From: Rhytidiadelphus loreus
Lineage: Eukaryota; Streptophyta; Bryopsida; Hypnales; Hylocomiaceae
Length of the DNA: 64,000 bases
Direction of reading: 5' to 3'
Assembly: GCA_947034895.1 (NCBI GenBank)
Contig: OX344765.1
Location: forward strand, 13,769,001-13,833,000
Position numbers and translations under genes: made by a program. Below the pieces are notes generated by a model. That model was not told the DNA's origin. It was given only the letters and a program-made list of their open reading frames with translations, and did not search any database. Positions 1 to 11,783 of the stretch are shown in pieces (the first letter of the stretch is position 1; every line of letters starts with the position of its first letter).

Positions 1-3000
1 AACAAAAGTTGGAAGAATTTGGAATTTAGAAAACAAAAAATATGAGACTAAGTTAGAAAGGATTCACTTTGCATATAGAAGGTTGGATCTATAGAGAAAT
101 AAATGTCTTTGCAATTGAGGGAGTTGAAAAGTTTTGTAAAGGAGCTAATAGAAACATGTAGAATTAAGTTAATTTTTGACACGAAGCCATAAAATTTTGG
201 ATTGGAATTTGGATTGGAATTTGGATATATAAAGGTAGGAGAGAAGAAAGGGTTCAATTTGCAAGTATAGGGTCCAGATCTTTAGGGTTTTTGTGTTGAC
301 AAGTATAGAATTCATGTTACATACCTCCAATAATGAACTCCAATTAGGAATACAAATTATAGTTATTTACGAGATTGTTTTACAAGGACCTCAACCACCC
401 GACTTTAGAGAGATCAATCTTCGAAGGAGAGTCTCCTCACCCCCAAGCTCCATCTTATATTATAGAGACTATCAGTAAAAACTAAAAGCTTCTTGAGGAG
501 CTTCCCACATTGAGAAAGAACCTGCTAATAGGAAGAAGTCTTTAGAGAGATTTCCTAAATGAGGTTTCTTAGATCTAGAAACTAACATGTAAGCAATATA
601 AAATCTCTTGAACAATTTCCTAGATAATAGCATATAAGGATGTTGAGGCTAAGGTGATCTTTAGTTTCGACAACACATCTCTTGCATTTAAAAAAAAAAT
701 CTAAGACTTTGTCTTACATTGAAGAACCTTTAACTGTCTTGTGTTTATGGTGTTTGTAACATCAGCACTACCTATTGGTCAACTTAAACCTCCAAAGTCC
801 ACTATAACAAATTTGGAGTTGCCAAGTTGCCAAGACTTCTATGTTAACAAAAGTTTACAAACTTATAACCCTTACAAGACAAGCCTATAATTATTTTTTC
901 AAACTCCATTTTGTAAGTACCTATGAATATGATTTATTTTTCATTTTTTTGGAGATGTGAGTACATGTCTTATTTTAGTTATAAAATTTCACATATTATA
1001 GCGAAAAAATTGAAATTGTTGTAAATTTCTAAATAAAAAATGAAACAATTCATACCAAAAGAAAATATTCAAAAATGTATATTATAGGGTAATAAATTAT
1101 GGTACATATATTGTGTCATTTTAAAATTAGAAAATGAACAATCCATGGTTGAAAATTCATTTTTCCAAATTGTTGGTAATTGACAATATTTTAGGAATTT
1201 TGTTATATATTAAGTAGAATTATAGCTGGTTACTTGAAGAATGTGAATGAAAAATTGATAAATGAACTAATAGAAATTTAATGATTTTCAAACTCCAATA
1301 GTTGTGTGAAAATTCCCATTGCTAAGGTCTCTAATTTTCAAAACATTGATTTTATGTTGTGGTGGTCACTGTGTTTCTACTAATGTATTAAAAGAAAACC
1401 CTCATTGTCTTTCCAACCAAAACCACTCTAAAGAGGATAAATTTTTTAACTAAGCCCACCAACTTATAGAATGACATTTCCATACTAAATTGAGGCATTC
1501 AAGTTGAAAATTGAAAATTTATTTATAAATTTATTAAAATTTGTCATTCTACAAAGTCTCCAAAGTGTGAAGCCTAGTAGAATATACAATGGCGGAGCCC
1601 TACTTTTGAATTATAAAATAAAATAAAAATATTTAGAGTTTTGCAATTTCAAATCAATTGTAAAATAGTTACTCTAAACTTTCTATTATTTAGGATGTAA
1701 TTAATTATGGAAGGAGGTTTCAATTCTAGGTTTCAAATCTTTTTATAAAGATTGGTGATAGAAATTCTAAACCAATTAGTACATGTGTAACTCAAAATTC
1801 AAATTTAAAATTCTTTGTTTGTAAATCAATACAAAATTATTTCTCCAAGTTGTTACTAATAATACATTTTAACAAAACTTCAAATCAAAAGATGAATCAA
1901 TGTGTTTAGCTGTTCACCACTAAATGCCAAAGGCACTATATTTTAGTGTTGACAAAACTTTGGAGTTAAAATAAAATATTACCAAATTATTAGTTTTATT
2001 AATTTTTAAGCAAATATATTTTAAAGTCTATTTTTATCATAACAAATATTGTTTTGAAAATAAATAATTACAATTTTCTATTCAAGATTTTGTGCATTGA
2101 GTGCATCTATTGTGAATCTTGATTCTTTGGTGTGTAGGAAAAGCATATGCTTTAATAAAAGGTTTAGAAAAAACATGACTGATCAACAAACGTGAGCTTG
2201 AAGAATGTATTTATAATGTAGACAGTTTTTGATGAAATCAAACTCAAGTGATTTAGGAATGAAGTAAGGATGCACCAATTTGTTTTTTCATGGCAACATG
2301 AAATAATCCACCTTGAAAACCCCATTTCAAATCATAGTTTTATGTTAAATCTGAATTGAAATTAATAAAATTGTGCTTAAATTAATGCAAACTTCACACA
2401 ACATATGGTATAGAATATTTTTTTAGGCTAGATTTGTACTAGTGATGGAATGCTTGTATCATCTCAATTGCAAATTGTATCATCTCAATTACAAATGTCT
2501 ATACTCAACTAAAAGTGAACAAGCAACATCAAATGTCTTAAGCCACATTCGATATGCCAAGATATCCATGCTTGGTATATCCAATTCTTGATTGCCGCCT
2601 CTTCAAAGAGAGACTCCATTGAGTCTCCATTTACTTAATGAAATTTGACTCATATCCATGAATAAGTCTTTGAAACTTAAAACTACATAAAATCTTTGAC
2701 GTTGCAAAAAAAAAAAATTGTTCTTAATAAATTAATTGGCTTAGAGTGCTAGAAATTGCATCATTGCTTTGTTAGAAAATGTCATGCAAATTACACTGCA
2801 TTTTTGTCCATTAGAGCTAATAGTATAAATAATTTAGTCTCAATCGACCTAAAAAATAACATGTCCTCGGTGGATGGTTATCATTGTGTTACAAGCTTAG
2901 TCCAAAAGAATTTGATTTGACAAAAGGTGTAGGGAAACTATGGTAACTCAACAAAAATTAGATAGCCGAGGAATGCACTTACAAGAAATCCAACTCATGA

Positions 3001-4300
3001 TGATATCTAACAAGTGATTTATGCATGGAGAGGGTCATACCACTTCTTTCTTTAAAGCATAGAACGCCTGATTTTCGAAGTAACATGTTTCTTTTGTATA
3101 CTTGCTATAGAAGCACATAAATTGAGGTATACAATAGAGACAAAAGTTTGTATTCATGTTCAATAGAATCCAACGACATGCAGTACTCCCAATTTGGATC
3201 ATTATTGCACCTCCTACATATTAATGAAGCTGCAAAATGATCTTGTATTTTATTTGTATGATTTTGTATTTGGACTTGATAAGCTTTAAATCTTAGAGAG
3301 ATCACTTAAAGTGTCCATTAAAGACTATGTGTGTTAAAATTTTAGACCCCCTATCTTATATCCTAAGATTTAGGTAAAAGAAATAGAAAAGAAATATTAA
3401 TATATTTTCCTACTTTGAAAGTTTATGTTTTGAATTATTGATAAATTTATTTGTTCATCATAATTAGTTACAAATTTTTGAAGTAAGGAGATACAATATA
3501 AAGCTAAAAATAACTTTCACACCCCTATTTTATATAAGAAAAAAATTGTCTAAAAAATGAACAAAAAATTCTTGAAAATAACTTTCTATTGAAAGTTGAT
3601 TTTTCTTGAATATTGATGCAATGGTCATCTAAATGTGTTCTCTATAAATATTTGAGTTGAAAAACATGCTATTTTAGTTCATTTTTCAACCTATTCTACA
3701 AATCATTTCATATATTATTTGAATTGGGAATTTTTGGCAATAGAAACCTAAAATCATTATGAAACAAAACTCAAGATTATAGGTTGAAATTATAGTTTAT
3801 TCAAAAGTAAATAGGGGGTCAATAAATCACTTGGATGCAAATGGTTGGTTATTGAAACACGAAATGACCTCCCCGGGATTTAAATATTAAAATGACCTCC
3901 AAATGAAAGATGCTAATTATTGAATTATCAATCCAAATGTGAATGTCTTGCTATATTTATGTACACAATTCATATTCTATAAGTCAAATATAATTCCATA
4001 TATATAGTTCCCAACCCTTTAAAAGTTAATGACCAACATGAACAAAAGTTGGATAAATAGAATTTGATTTCCTCTAAGGTAAGGATACCCATATATAATT
4101 GTAATCCTTTCCACCAAAAAATTTCAAAATATACCAAGAAAATCAAATAAAAGATTCTAAGGTTTCATTCATGAAAAAAACAAAAGGAAGAGATTCTAAC
4201 TTGGGAATGGGATCAGGATCAAGAATGGTCAAAGGTTTAGCCTAGGAATGAGGGGATCAAGAATGTGGGTATTCTAACTTAACATGTATAGCCACAACTT
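1..4300. other. AT-rich intergenic region, no gene seen (recurs in units 2-4)
   Basis: Strongly AT-rich DNA with poly-A and poly-T runs and only short open frames (under 75 codons) with no recognisable domain. Local structure includes a 12-bp direct repeat (about 199-222), followed by a TATATAAAGG string, and a doubled TGTATCATCTCAATT motif near 2455-2490. Part of 771-935 is homologous to degenerate repeats near 17030-17190. Equivalents are about 17726-22038, 35464-39776 and 53202-57514. It lies on the 3' side of the receptor gene of its own unit. Confidence 0.7.
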
Positions 4301-4338
4301 TGAAATGCAACATTTTGTTTAGAGGTCACAGGTGCATT

Positions 4339-4554
4339 CTAAGCTTCATGACCTTCAATCCTTAAATGTCGAGGAGGACGTTTCACATTTGATGGATCTG
4401 CTTTTGCTATTTCTAAAGCCCATGATTCACACGGTAATGAAAAGGGATGATTTCTAAGGTCACCCCTTTGTCCTTTAAGGGTAAAAATCATCATCTTCAT
4501 GAGATATAGTTCACACTTTGTTTTCAATATCCCTTTTTCTAAATAAATTTTCAA
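4339..4554 (-). other. Open frame of 71 codons just 3' of the receptor gene, unassigned
   Basis: An open frame on the receptor strand, starting about 110 bp past the predicted receptor stop, encodes a C-terminal stretch with fairly protein-like composition (for example ESWALEIAKADPSNVKRPPR). I do not recognise it. It could lie in the receptor 3' UTR, be an alternative terminal exon, or be a fragment of another gene. It recurs unchanged at 22077-22292, 39815-40030 and 57553-57768. Chance is not excluded. Confidence 0.25.
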
Positions 4555-4663
4555 AAAGAGGAGGGATTAATAATTTTTCCTTTCTAAACATTGCAAAGCT
4601 AGATGAAACTCACTCATCAGCTATGATCTCTCTACCGACTGCACCTCCTCATATGCGGAACCA

Positions 4664-7600
4664 CTAAAATCTGGAACCCGGTCTGAGGCACTGCAAGAAA
4701 GAACCAAACCACTCGCGTTAATAACTGAATCAATAATACAACATTAAAGTTCATCACCTGAGGTCTTCAACATTAAAATTATCATACAAACACTGAAACA
4801 ACAATGCAAATTATTATGATAATAAATGATTTGACAATTTTCCTACCTGGTGCGCTACACACAACCCTGGGTGGAGTTTCTGAAGACGTTTCAATTGATC
4901 ATTTGGGTATAAATTCAAACAAGAGTCGAGACAAATCCGTCGTAAATTGAGCAATGGAGCTAAGTTTGGCAACTGCTGGAGTCCAAAAGAAGACTCCAAA
5001 TTGAGCAGAATCAATTGTGATAAATGATGCAATCCTACCAACTCCTTTATACAAAAGGGTAAATTAGGTAACGATAAAGTCTCCAAGGAAGTCAAGGATC
5101 CAAGAGGGCTCAGATCAAGCTTGCTAAAACTATATGCAGCCCTTTCAGTCCATACTGGGTTAATTTCAAGACACTTCAGATTCTTCATTTTTGTTGCACC
5201 TTGTAGTACTCCTTCATATACACGACCTGGAAATCGGGCAAATGGTCTAGAAGAGAGTACCAATGTCTCTAATGCCTTCAAGTTCTCCAATAAAGAAGTC
5301 CCATCTTGAGTGAAACCCAAAATATTGAAGTCACAATCGCGGATGCCTAGATACGTAAGATTCCAACATTGTCTCAAAAAAGGAATACGCCGCAAATCAA
5401 ATCCCCATATTTGAACTATACGCAGTTCTGGTAGGCACCCTTGGTTCTGATCCTTCCGCCCATAGAAATTCAGGTCACAATCCACGGCATCATCACTAGT
5501 ACACAAAATCGCCGTTCTGCTCAAATCAACGATGATTAACACACGTAGATTTGGGAAACATTTCAAATTCAATTTTGAATTCAAGGGGACCTTGCAATTG
5601 AACATGATAAGGCATTCCAAATTCGGACATTCCCACAATTGCTGACGAGGATGGCAAATCTTGGATACGTCCTCAAACGAAAGCAATCTCTTTAGGGCAA
5701 GATTGTATCCATTTGCATCCCTGTGACCCACCCACCACTCCTTTTCCTTGCTACCTTCCATTGAAATCACAGACCGCGCAAACTCAATATACAAATCATG
5801 TACCCTTAAAGGAGGACCAGACTCAGAAATGAGAGACTTCCGTTGTAATTCTTTCACCTACACATACCACAAGAAGGATGCATCTTCTCAATGACTTGCA
5901 TAACCTTGAAGGCAACACTCAAATCAGTATAACCGATTCCAAGAGGCAACACTCAAATCAAAATAACTCAACGTCACAAGCAAAAGTAACTAACATGAGA
6001 AAGATACTCACCTCGAAGTCCGCTTCAAAAGTCGAAATTCCATGCATGACTGCTACCAGGGAAATGCACCATTGGTACTCATCTTCCCAAGAACTTAAAT
6101 GTTTCACGGAACCCAAGAAAGATTTCAAAAAATTGAACAAAAACACCACGTCCAAAAATATCAACTTTTGACCATCAGACAAATTGGCATAGTTCAGACC
6201 CAAAATGTCATTCACGTGTTTGGACTCTCTGGATGCCTGCACTTTCTTCTCCACCATCAAAGCTTTTTTCCATTTCATGATATCGTTCTTATCAACATCA
6301 TGGAAGAAGGTTCCCAAAGCCCTCAACACCAATGGATGATATTGTTGCGCATCATAGCCATCATCAAGAAATTGGCAGTCCCGAACACACGCCTTCACTA
6401 TGTCATATTCATCAGGTTGAAGAGGGGATGACATTTTCTGGGGAATAGCCACTGAAAGGAACAATTCTTCAGCTTCTTGCTCCTCCAACCTTGGAATGGG
6501 CTTGCAATATTTGACTTCTCGAAGAACAGATTCCAAAATCGATCGACTCCTGGATGTAACCATTACCTTGCTACCGCATGCAAGTAAGGACTTAATAAAA
6601 CTCCGTGCTTCATCTCGAGAGTCTTCAGAATCTCCAACATTATCCACGGCAAGGAACGCTGGTGGTTGACTCTTCAATCGGTCTTGTAAGCACTTCAAAC
6701 CCTGCATCATAGTTCACCCATATCAATTGCAAAATTAGCTTCCAAGTTAGCAATGCTATCAAGAAAAATATGTTCCTATTCACAACAAAATTGATAAGAT
6801 TATTTCAAAAGTTTAATTAATCAAACTTCAAAAAAGAATTGTAAATGCAACTTCGAGCACTTCTCATGCACTAGTCCTCATACTCCCCAATGGAAAGTAA
6901 CCACAAGATTTCGTATGTATGACCCGCAACAACATCTTATACCTGACATTCTCCAGTGATCCTCTCCACAGCCCTATCGTCAAATCCTCCAAGTTCCCGT
7001 ATGACATGCTTTAACCTTTCAATCCGTTCGTATTTCGTATCACCCTGTAACTCCACATGACATACCCGACCACGAAATTCTACCTGATAAAAACTGCACA
7101 TAGCCTCACATAGAGTGGTTTTCCCTACACCACCCATGCCATACAATCCAAGATACAAACACCCAGGTTTGCAAACGTCATTCATAAGGATCCCCTCCTC
7201 AAACCATTTTGATGCTTTCTGCACATAACCAACATTAAAATATCTCATTCTAGTGAGTCATACATAAATTTTCAAATCATATAAGAACAGTTTTAAGGCA
7301 TCTACAATATGGCAACTTCACCCTCTGTCCTATTCCAAATGAACACCTTCAACATACCTCACACATGCGTCGATATCCTCGTAAACCATCAGTATTATAC
7401 TTCATCATAGGAGGGATGATTTCACAAATCTCATCCACCACTGCTTGTATAAACCTTCCTTCTGCCGTCCCATACTTACTAAACTCTAAACCATTGAATG
7501 GACGCAAGTCTGCGACAACTTCATCAAGCAACTTTGGAAAATCATCAGGCATAATCTCGTCCAGTTCATCATGCTCTGTCAAAGCCTTCCTTCTTTCAGT

Positions 7601-8973
7601 CTCAACATTCTTTGCTTTCATCAAGACCTTCACCGCTTTACTCCACGAGTCAATCTCCTGGACATGAATCTTCCCATCTTCAGCCAACTTCTTCCAAGAC
7701 TCCATCCATTTCTCCGGTACAAGGTCACTTGGTCGGAGCTTGTAGAAAAGGGGGAGCAATTTCATTTCTGGATTCCTCATCTCTCTGGCCTTCACAAAAG
7801 CAGCTAATTCCAGCATGGGCCATTTGGAAGTCAAATATCCCTCAGACAACACAATCACTGCCAACAAGCATTGCTCGGCAGCCTTGAAAACATGGGGAGG
7901 AAATCTCTCTCCTTTTGGTAAACTGTCAGAATTTTGATCAAAGAAAGGAGAGTGGTTCAAGCGTTTCAACTCCTCGCAAAGGCGCTCCACAAAAGGCTTG
8001 TCATGTCCACTGTGGCTCAAAAAAATTGTGTGCTTCGGAAGGACGGCTGGAGGCCATCTGCACAAATCAACATCTAATATAAGGACAGAATAAAGAATGG
8101 ACAAGATACTTTTGAAAGCATGGAAGCTCAATAGGACTATTGGATATAATGCTAGGTTGTATACTTCATATAAGAACATCCAAGGGTATACATTTGGGCT
8201 TATCAAAGGGCTCACATTAAACAAAACACTATAGATTATAACTATCTCCCTTCTCAAACAAGGGAGCAAATCTGTGTTCATGACTCATCGCAACATTATG
8301 AAGAAGGTGATGACAATAGGTCTGGAGTTTATCAAACCTAACCTCTAGGCAAAACCTACTGACCTAGCAGGCAATCTAGGTGTTGTTATAGGGTTGATTT
8401 TCATGACCTTGGGATCATCAGCCATCACCTAACATCATGTCATGGTAGACAATTCAAGCCATTGGACCTTATATTGCACACGAACCTAAGACTCTTGAAA
8501 ATTTCATAGACAACTATGTCGATCTCAGAAGATTGCCTCCCTGTTGAGTTTTGATGGTAAAGCAAATGTGTATCACGGTTCACATCTTCATAGGTGCAAC
8601 ATTGTACTTTCATGCATTCTTTGTGCGATTGGCAATGGCAATCACATGAAATGCTTCAGAACCTCAACAACCAAACAAATCCCTGAGTGCAACCTATTTT
8701 CTAGCAAGTACACAATACAAGAGCAAGGTTACAATAACAACAACAGTTGCCGGTATTCGCGTGATGTACAAAGGCAATCAACTTTCACCAAGCAGTGACT
8801 TCTTCACACCAAGTATCACTGAACAGAGCGGATACAATATAGCAGAGCCGGATATGAGGGTACTGCAACAAGGAGGAAGCTACAATGCAAGCTAGGTATG
8901 AGGAATTCAAATCTGAAGACTAGAAACATTACCCCTGGCGTGAAGATGATGCCTCCCCAGCACGCTTTGCCAT
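4664..8973 (-). CDS. TIR-NBS-LRR immune receptor, copy 1 (six coding exons)
   Basis: Intracellular immune receptor of the TNL class. My model: exons 8973-8933, 8057-7358, 7218-6943, 6701-6012, 5857-4847 and 4690-4664, giving 914 aa. Every intron is GT-AG with an open frame across all joins (intron 1 phase 2, the rest phase 0); donors include GAG|GTATGT and GAG|GTGAGT. The ATG sits in ACCATGG. Residues 22-165 form the TIR, with FLSHSG at 26-31 and the likely NADase glutamate E97 in SKWPMLEL. The NBS has P-loop GMGGVGKTT at 274-282, kinase-2 FLAVDNV at 355-361, RNBS-B GSKVMVTSR at 382-390, a GLPL-like HPLVLRALG at 461-469 and VHD at 588-590 in the MHD position. Leucine-rich repeats span about 644-899. 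No signal peptide is seen. In this family NBS nucleotide exchange lets TIRs assemble and cleave NAD+. Least certain are exon 1 and the last exon. Confidence 0.88.
8058..8932 (-). other. Intron 1 of the receptor gene (875 bp)
   Basis: The longest intron of the model, from donor GG|GTAATG to acceptor TTTGTGCAG|A. It separates the 41-nt first coding exon from the TIR exon. The TIR reading frame stays open into the intron as far as an ATG at 8281, adding 75 mostly hydrophobic residues if the intron is retained. The rest has only short plus-strand open frames with no domain. Equivalents are 25796-26670, 43534-44408 and 61272-62146. Confidence 0.7.
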
Positions 8974-8999
8974 GGTGCCAATACCGCCAACTGTTGTTG

Positions 9000-10940
9000 T
9001 AAGCGCATCCAGAGACACTAAACCTACTTCTTATGTACATTTCCTGACATTGTTGCTCTCAGCCTTGCTCTGAAATGAGGACGAGGCCTTCATCGTCGAT
9101 AGGATAACGGACACATGACTAGCTTGAACATGTTACTTCCATGCAACATCAAATATTCTCATCAATAAGGTCGACGCTTCCTGGATGATGTTGTGTCGCC
9201 GAATGAAATAAAGGAAAAAGAGCTTCTGCACTAGAATAGCACGTCCAACATGCGAATAATTAGTCACCAAGACTTACATGGGAAATGTCAGACCAGTTAT
9301 CTGTCGGAAGCCACCTCAGCTACAATTACTCAAACAAAAAATTCCACAATTAGTTTACCAAGATAACAAGAATGTTCAGAAACAAAAACAAAGAAACATG
9401 AAAAACAAGAATCAAAGTCCACATTGCAGTAGACGAAAGGCCACAATTTCTTCTACTTCAGAAAATGGAAGTTCTAGAACATTTTAAAACAGTATAAATC
9501 CAGTCAAAGCTACTTTGGGACAACCCTGTCCCAAACTCATTCATTAGAATCTACATGCCAAATGACTAAATCGAGAGCTTCACAACGTCAAAGCAAAGCG
9601 TACTACATGCTGCGCACCATGGGTAGTAAGAGGTGCATGTCATACCGAGTCACAGACCAAAGTACTAGTAACATGTGCCCACCCCAAGTCTTAGCGCAAT
9701 ACATGCAGTACGCTCACTAGCATAGCCACCAACAAAAATCACAACAATTACAAACAAGGTTCTCTAATCAAGTACTGAGGAAATCAAATTGAGCCACATA
9801 TGCCCCTAGAGAAGAAAAGAGGGCTGTAGAAGCAAAACAACATCAAACAGTGGACAGAACAAGGATTTCCAAAGCAGAGCAAACGAGAGAATCGAACTTA
9901 CAGGTGTTCCTGGATCTTCATCTATAGTATCAAGCGCCATTATAGAAATATAGATAACGACCATAGCTGAGGAGGGTCCACCGACACATTCCAATTAAGT
10001 AGCTCATCAAGTTGATAGGTTCAGTGGAGCCATGAAGTACTTATCATAGAAGATGAGGTGAACGAAATAAACCGTCACTCACTCCCAAGTCATTCCATTC
10101 CTGAAGAAATGCACCGATCAGTAACCCTACACCCAGGCAAACCCCACGAAGTCGTATTCGCTCCTACTGTACACTCACAATCGGAGAACGACCTGAAACG
10201 ATGCCTGGTTCATTGACCAAAACAGCACTTTCATCTACAATAATAGTTAGGTCTAGCGATCGAAAGTTTCAGTGAACACCAATTCAAGCAACGAATCCTG
10301 AGAAAAATAGAAGTATCGTTTCAGCATTGGTGCTCACCAAGTCTCCTCCCGTGCTGCCACCCAAGCGGGGAGTTTTGTTCAAAGCTGTACTAAATTGAAA
10401 GAAGGACCATTCAGCAAGCATTTAGAGATTAGTTCACGCCATTGGAAAGAGCAGAATTCTGCTGGCTTGCGAAAGCTTCATACCCTGGACTTGTGCGCTG
10501 CGAAGAACAAACGACCTACAGACTAAATAAGCTGAAGAGCATGCACGCCCATGCTCCAAACCCCAGGTTTCGACGTCTGTTCCAGGGCCCGTAATTTAGG
10601 GGTCAATAGCCCCACCCGTGAGTGAGTGAGTGGGCTCTTAAGAAAAGAAATTGCCCAACAGTTGAGTGCCCAGCAAGTCTGTCAGAATGACGACCTATTT
10701 TCAACCACTTAACCCATAAATGACGTTGAAGACGTTTTCTGGCCGATGAATGACAAAGAACCTCTCCACTTCGTCATGTGAGACAGAAGTGCAACTATTC
10801 ATCCTCCAAATTTTGTGTGAAATGGGAACATGTTCTACAATGGTTTGACCTCCAACTATTAAAACGGGGCAATGAGGAGGTCAGTTCACCCTGGCCACAA
10901 TTCACACAATTCCAAAATAGCTAATTTCCACAGTGACCAA
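9000..10940. other. GC-richer region upstream of the receptor, no gene recognised
   Basis: Composition is visibly less AT-rich than the rest of the unit. Open frames are short (62-69 codons at most) and none shows a domain. One minus-strand frame (9994-9806) reaches a good donor-like CCT|GTAAGT at 9901 and could be a 5' exon. A short hairpin, TTGGGACA...TGTCCCAA, lies at about 9514-9535, and a GTGA tandem run at about 10618-10632. This region should hold the receptor promoter, but I cannot place a convincing TATA box. Equivalents start near 26738, 44476 and 62214. Confidence 0.55.
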
Positions 10941-10952
10941 CATGTTGTTTAA

Positions 10953-11783
10953 CCCCTAAAAGAACAAGGCCTTTTTTCTGCACAAAAAATACTCAAAACT
11001 GCCATTTCTACAGCAAAGAGTGAATAAATCTGGAGATTTTTTTTTTTTTTCACATTTAACCGTAGGATCTTACACCTAACTAGTATGAGAACGTGTGGAA
11101 AATATTTCAGAAATTTTGACTAGATAGATTGCAAGATATCTGCATTTTAAGTAAATAAAACAAGTTTTTCAGTACATAGTAGGACTATATTGTTTGACTT
11201 TGAACCTTCTTAACATAAATTTATTGCACTACAGAGTTTTGAGCTTTAAATCTTTATGGTGGAGAATTGAGTTGAGAGTTTAGAAAAAAATTTAAAAATT
11301 CATTATTTAAAAAATTGTTAAATATAAGTAGATACAAGAAGAAGGAAAATCTAAATTATTAATATCTCTAAGATGGAATTCAAATGCACTAATCCCAACA
11401 GTGAGATTGTTCTAGAAAGCAAATTAAACCATGCAAAACTTTTTTTTTATTTGAATTATAAAAATTGCATTCAAAAATGAATCCTACAAGTTGTTTTTTC
11501 AAGAAGATGCTCTAATTGCCCAAAAAACAAGATTGTCCATAACTTTCTCATAACAAATCCAAATGGTATGAATCAAAGTTGTCCATGTAGACAAAAATAT
11601 AATCTATGAGAAAAAAAAATTAGAAATTTAGGCACCGATTGAAAAAAAAATTATATTCCCATGAAGCTAATCAATTTTTCTATCTTTAAAAAAAGTTTCA
11701 TAAAATTAGAACAAAAATTCAGCCCGTAGGTACGTGCCCAAAATCCCACTTGTCCCCCAAAGGGACAAATGGTCCATTAGGGG
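10953..11783. mobile_element. Weak candidate element with TTAA flanks (831 bp)
   Basis: TTAA at 10949-10952 and 11784-11787 brackets a segment that begins CCCCTAA and ends TTAGGGG. Only about 7 bp of inverted terminus match beyond the TTAA, so this may be coincidence. There is a local hairpin near the right end (ACTTGTCCC...GGGACAAAT, about 11746-11770). The interior is AT-rich with no open frame. TTAA duplication is typical of piggyBac-type elements, which are not generally expected in plants. Confidence 0.25.

Noticed and set aside
48..257. Minus-strand frame with an Asn-Pro-Asn-Ser repeat
   Set aside because: The peptide repeat is simply the translation of a 12-bp direct repeat at about 199-222, and nothing else supports a gene.
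224..478. TATATAAAGG string followed by a 61-codon plus-strand frame, as a possible small gene
   Set aside because: TATA-like strings are frequent in such AT-rich DNA, and the frame has no recognisable features or splice context.
5878..6431. Plus-strand open frames of 97 and 110 codons opposite the receptor NBS and LRR exons
   Set aside because: They are antisense to well-supported receptor exons and have no domain of their own.
7365..7887. Plus-strand open frames of 78-100 codons opposite the TIR exon
   Set aside because: They are antisense shadows of the TIR coding sequence with Ser/Pro-rich, unstructured translations.
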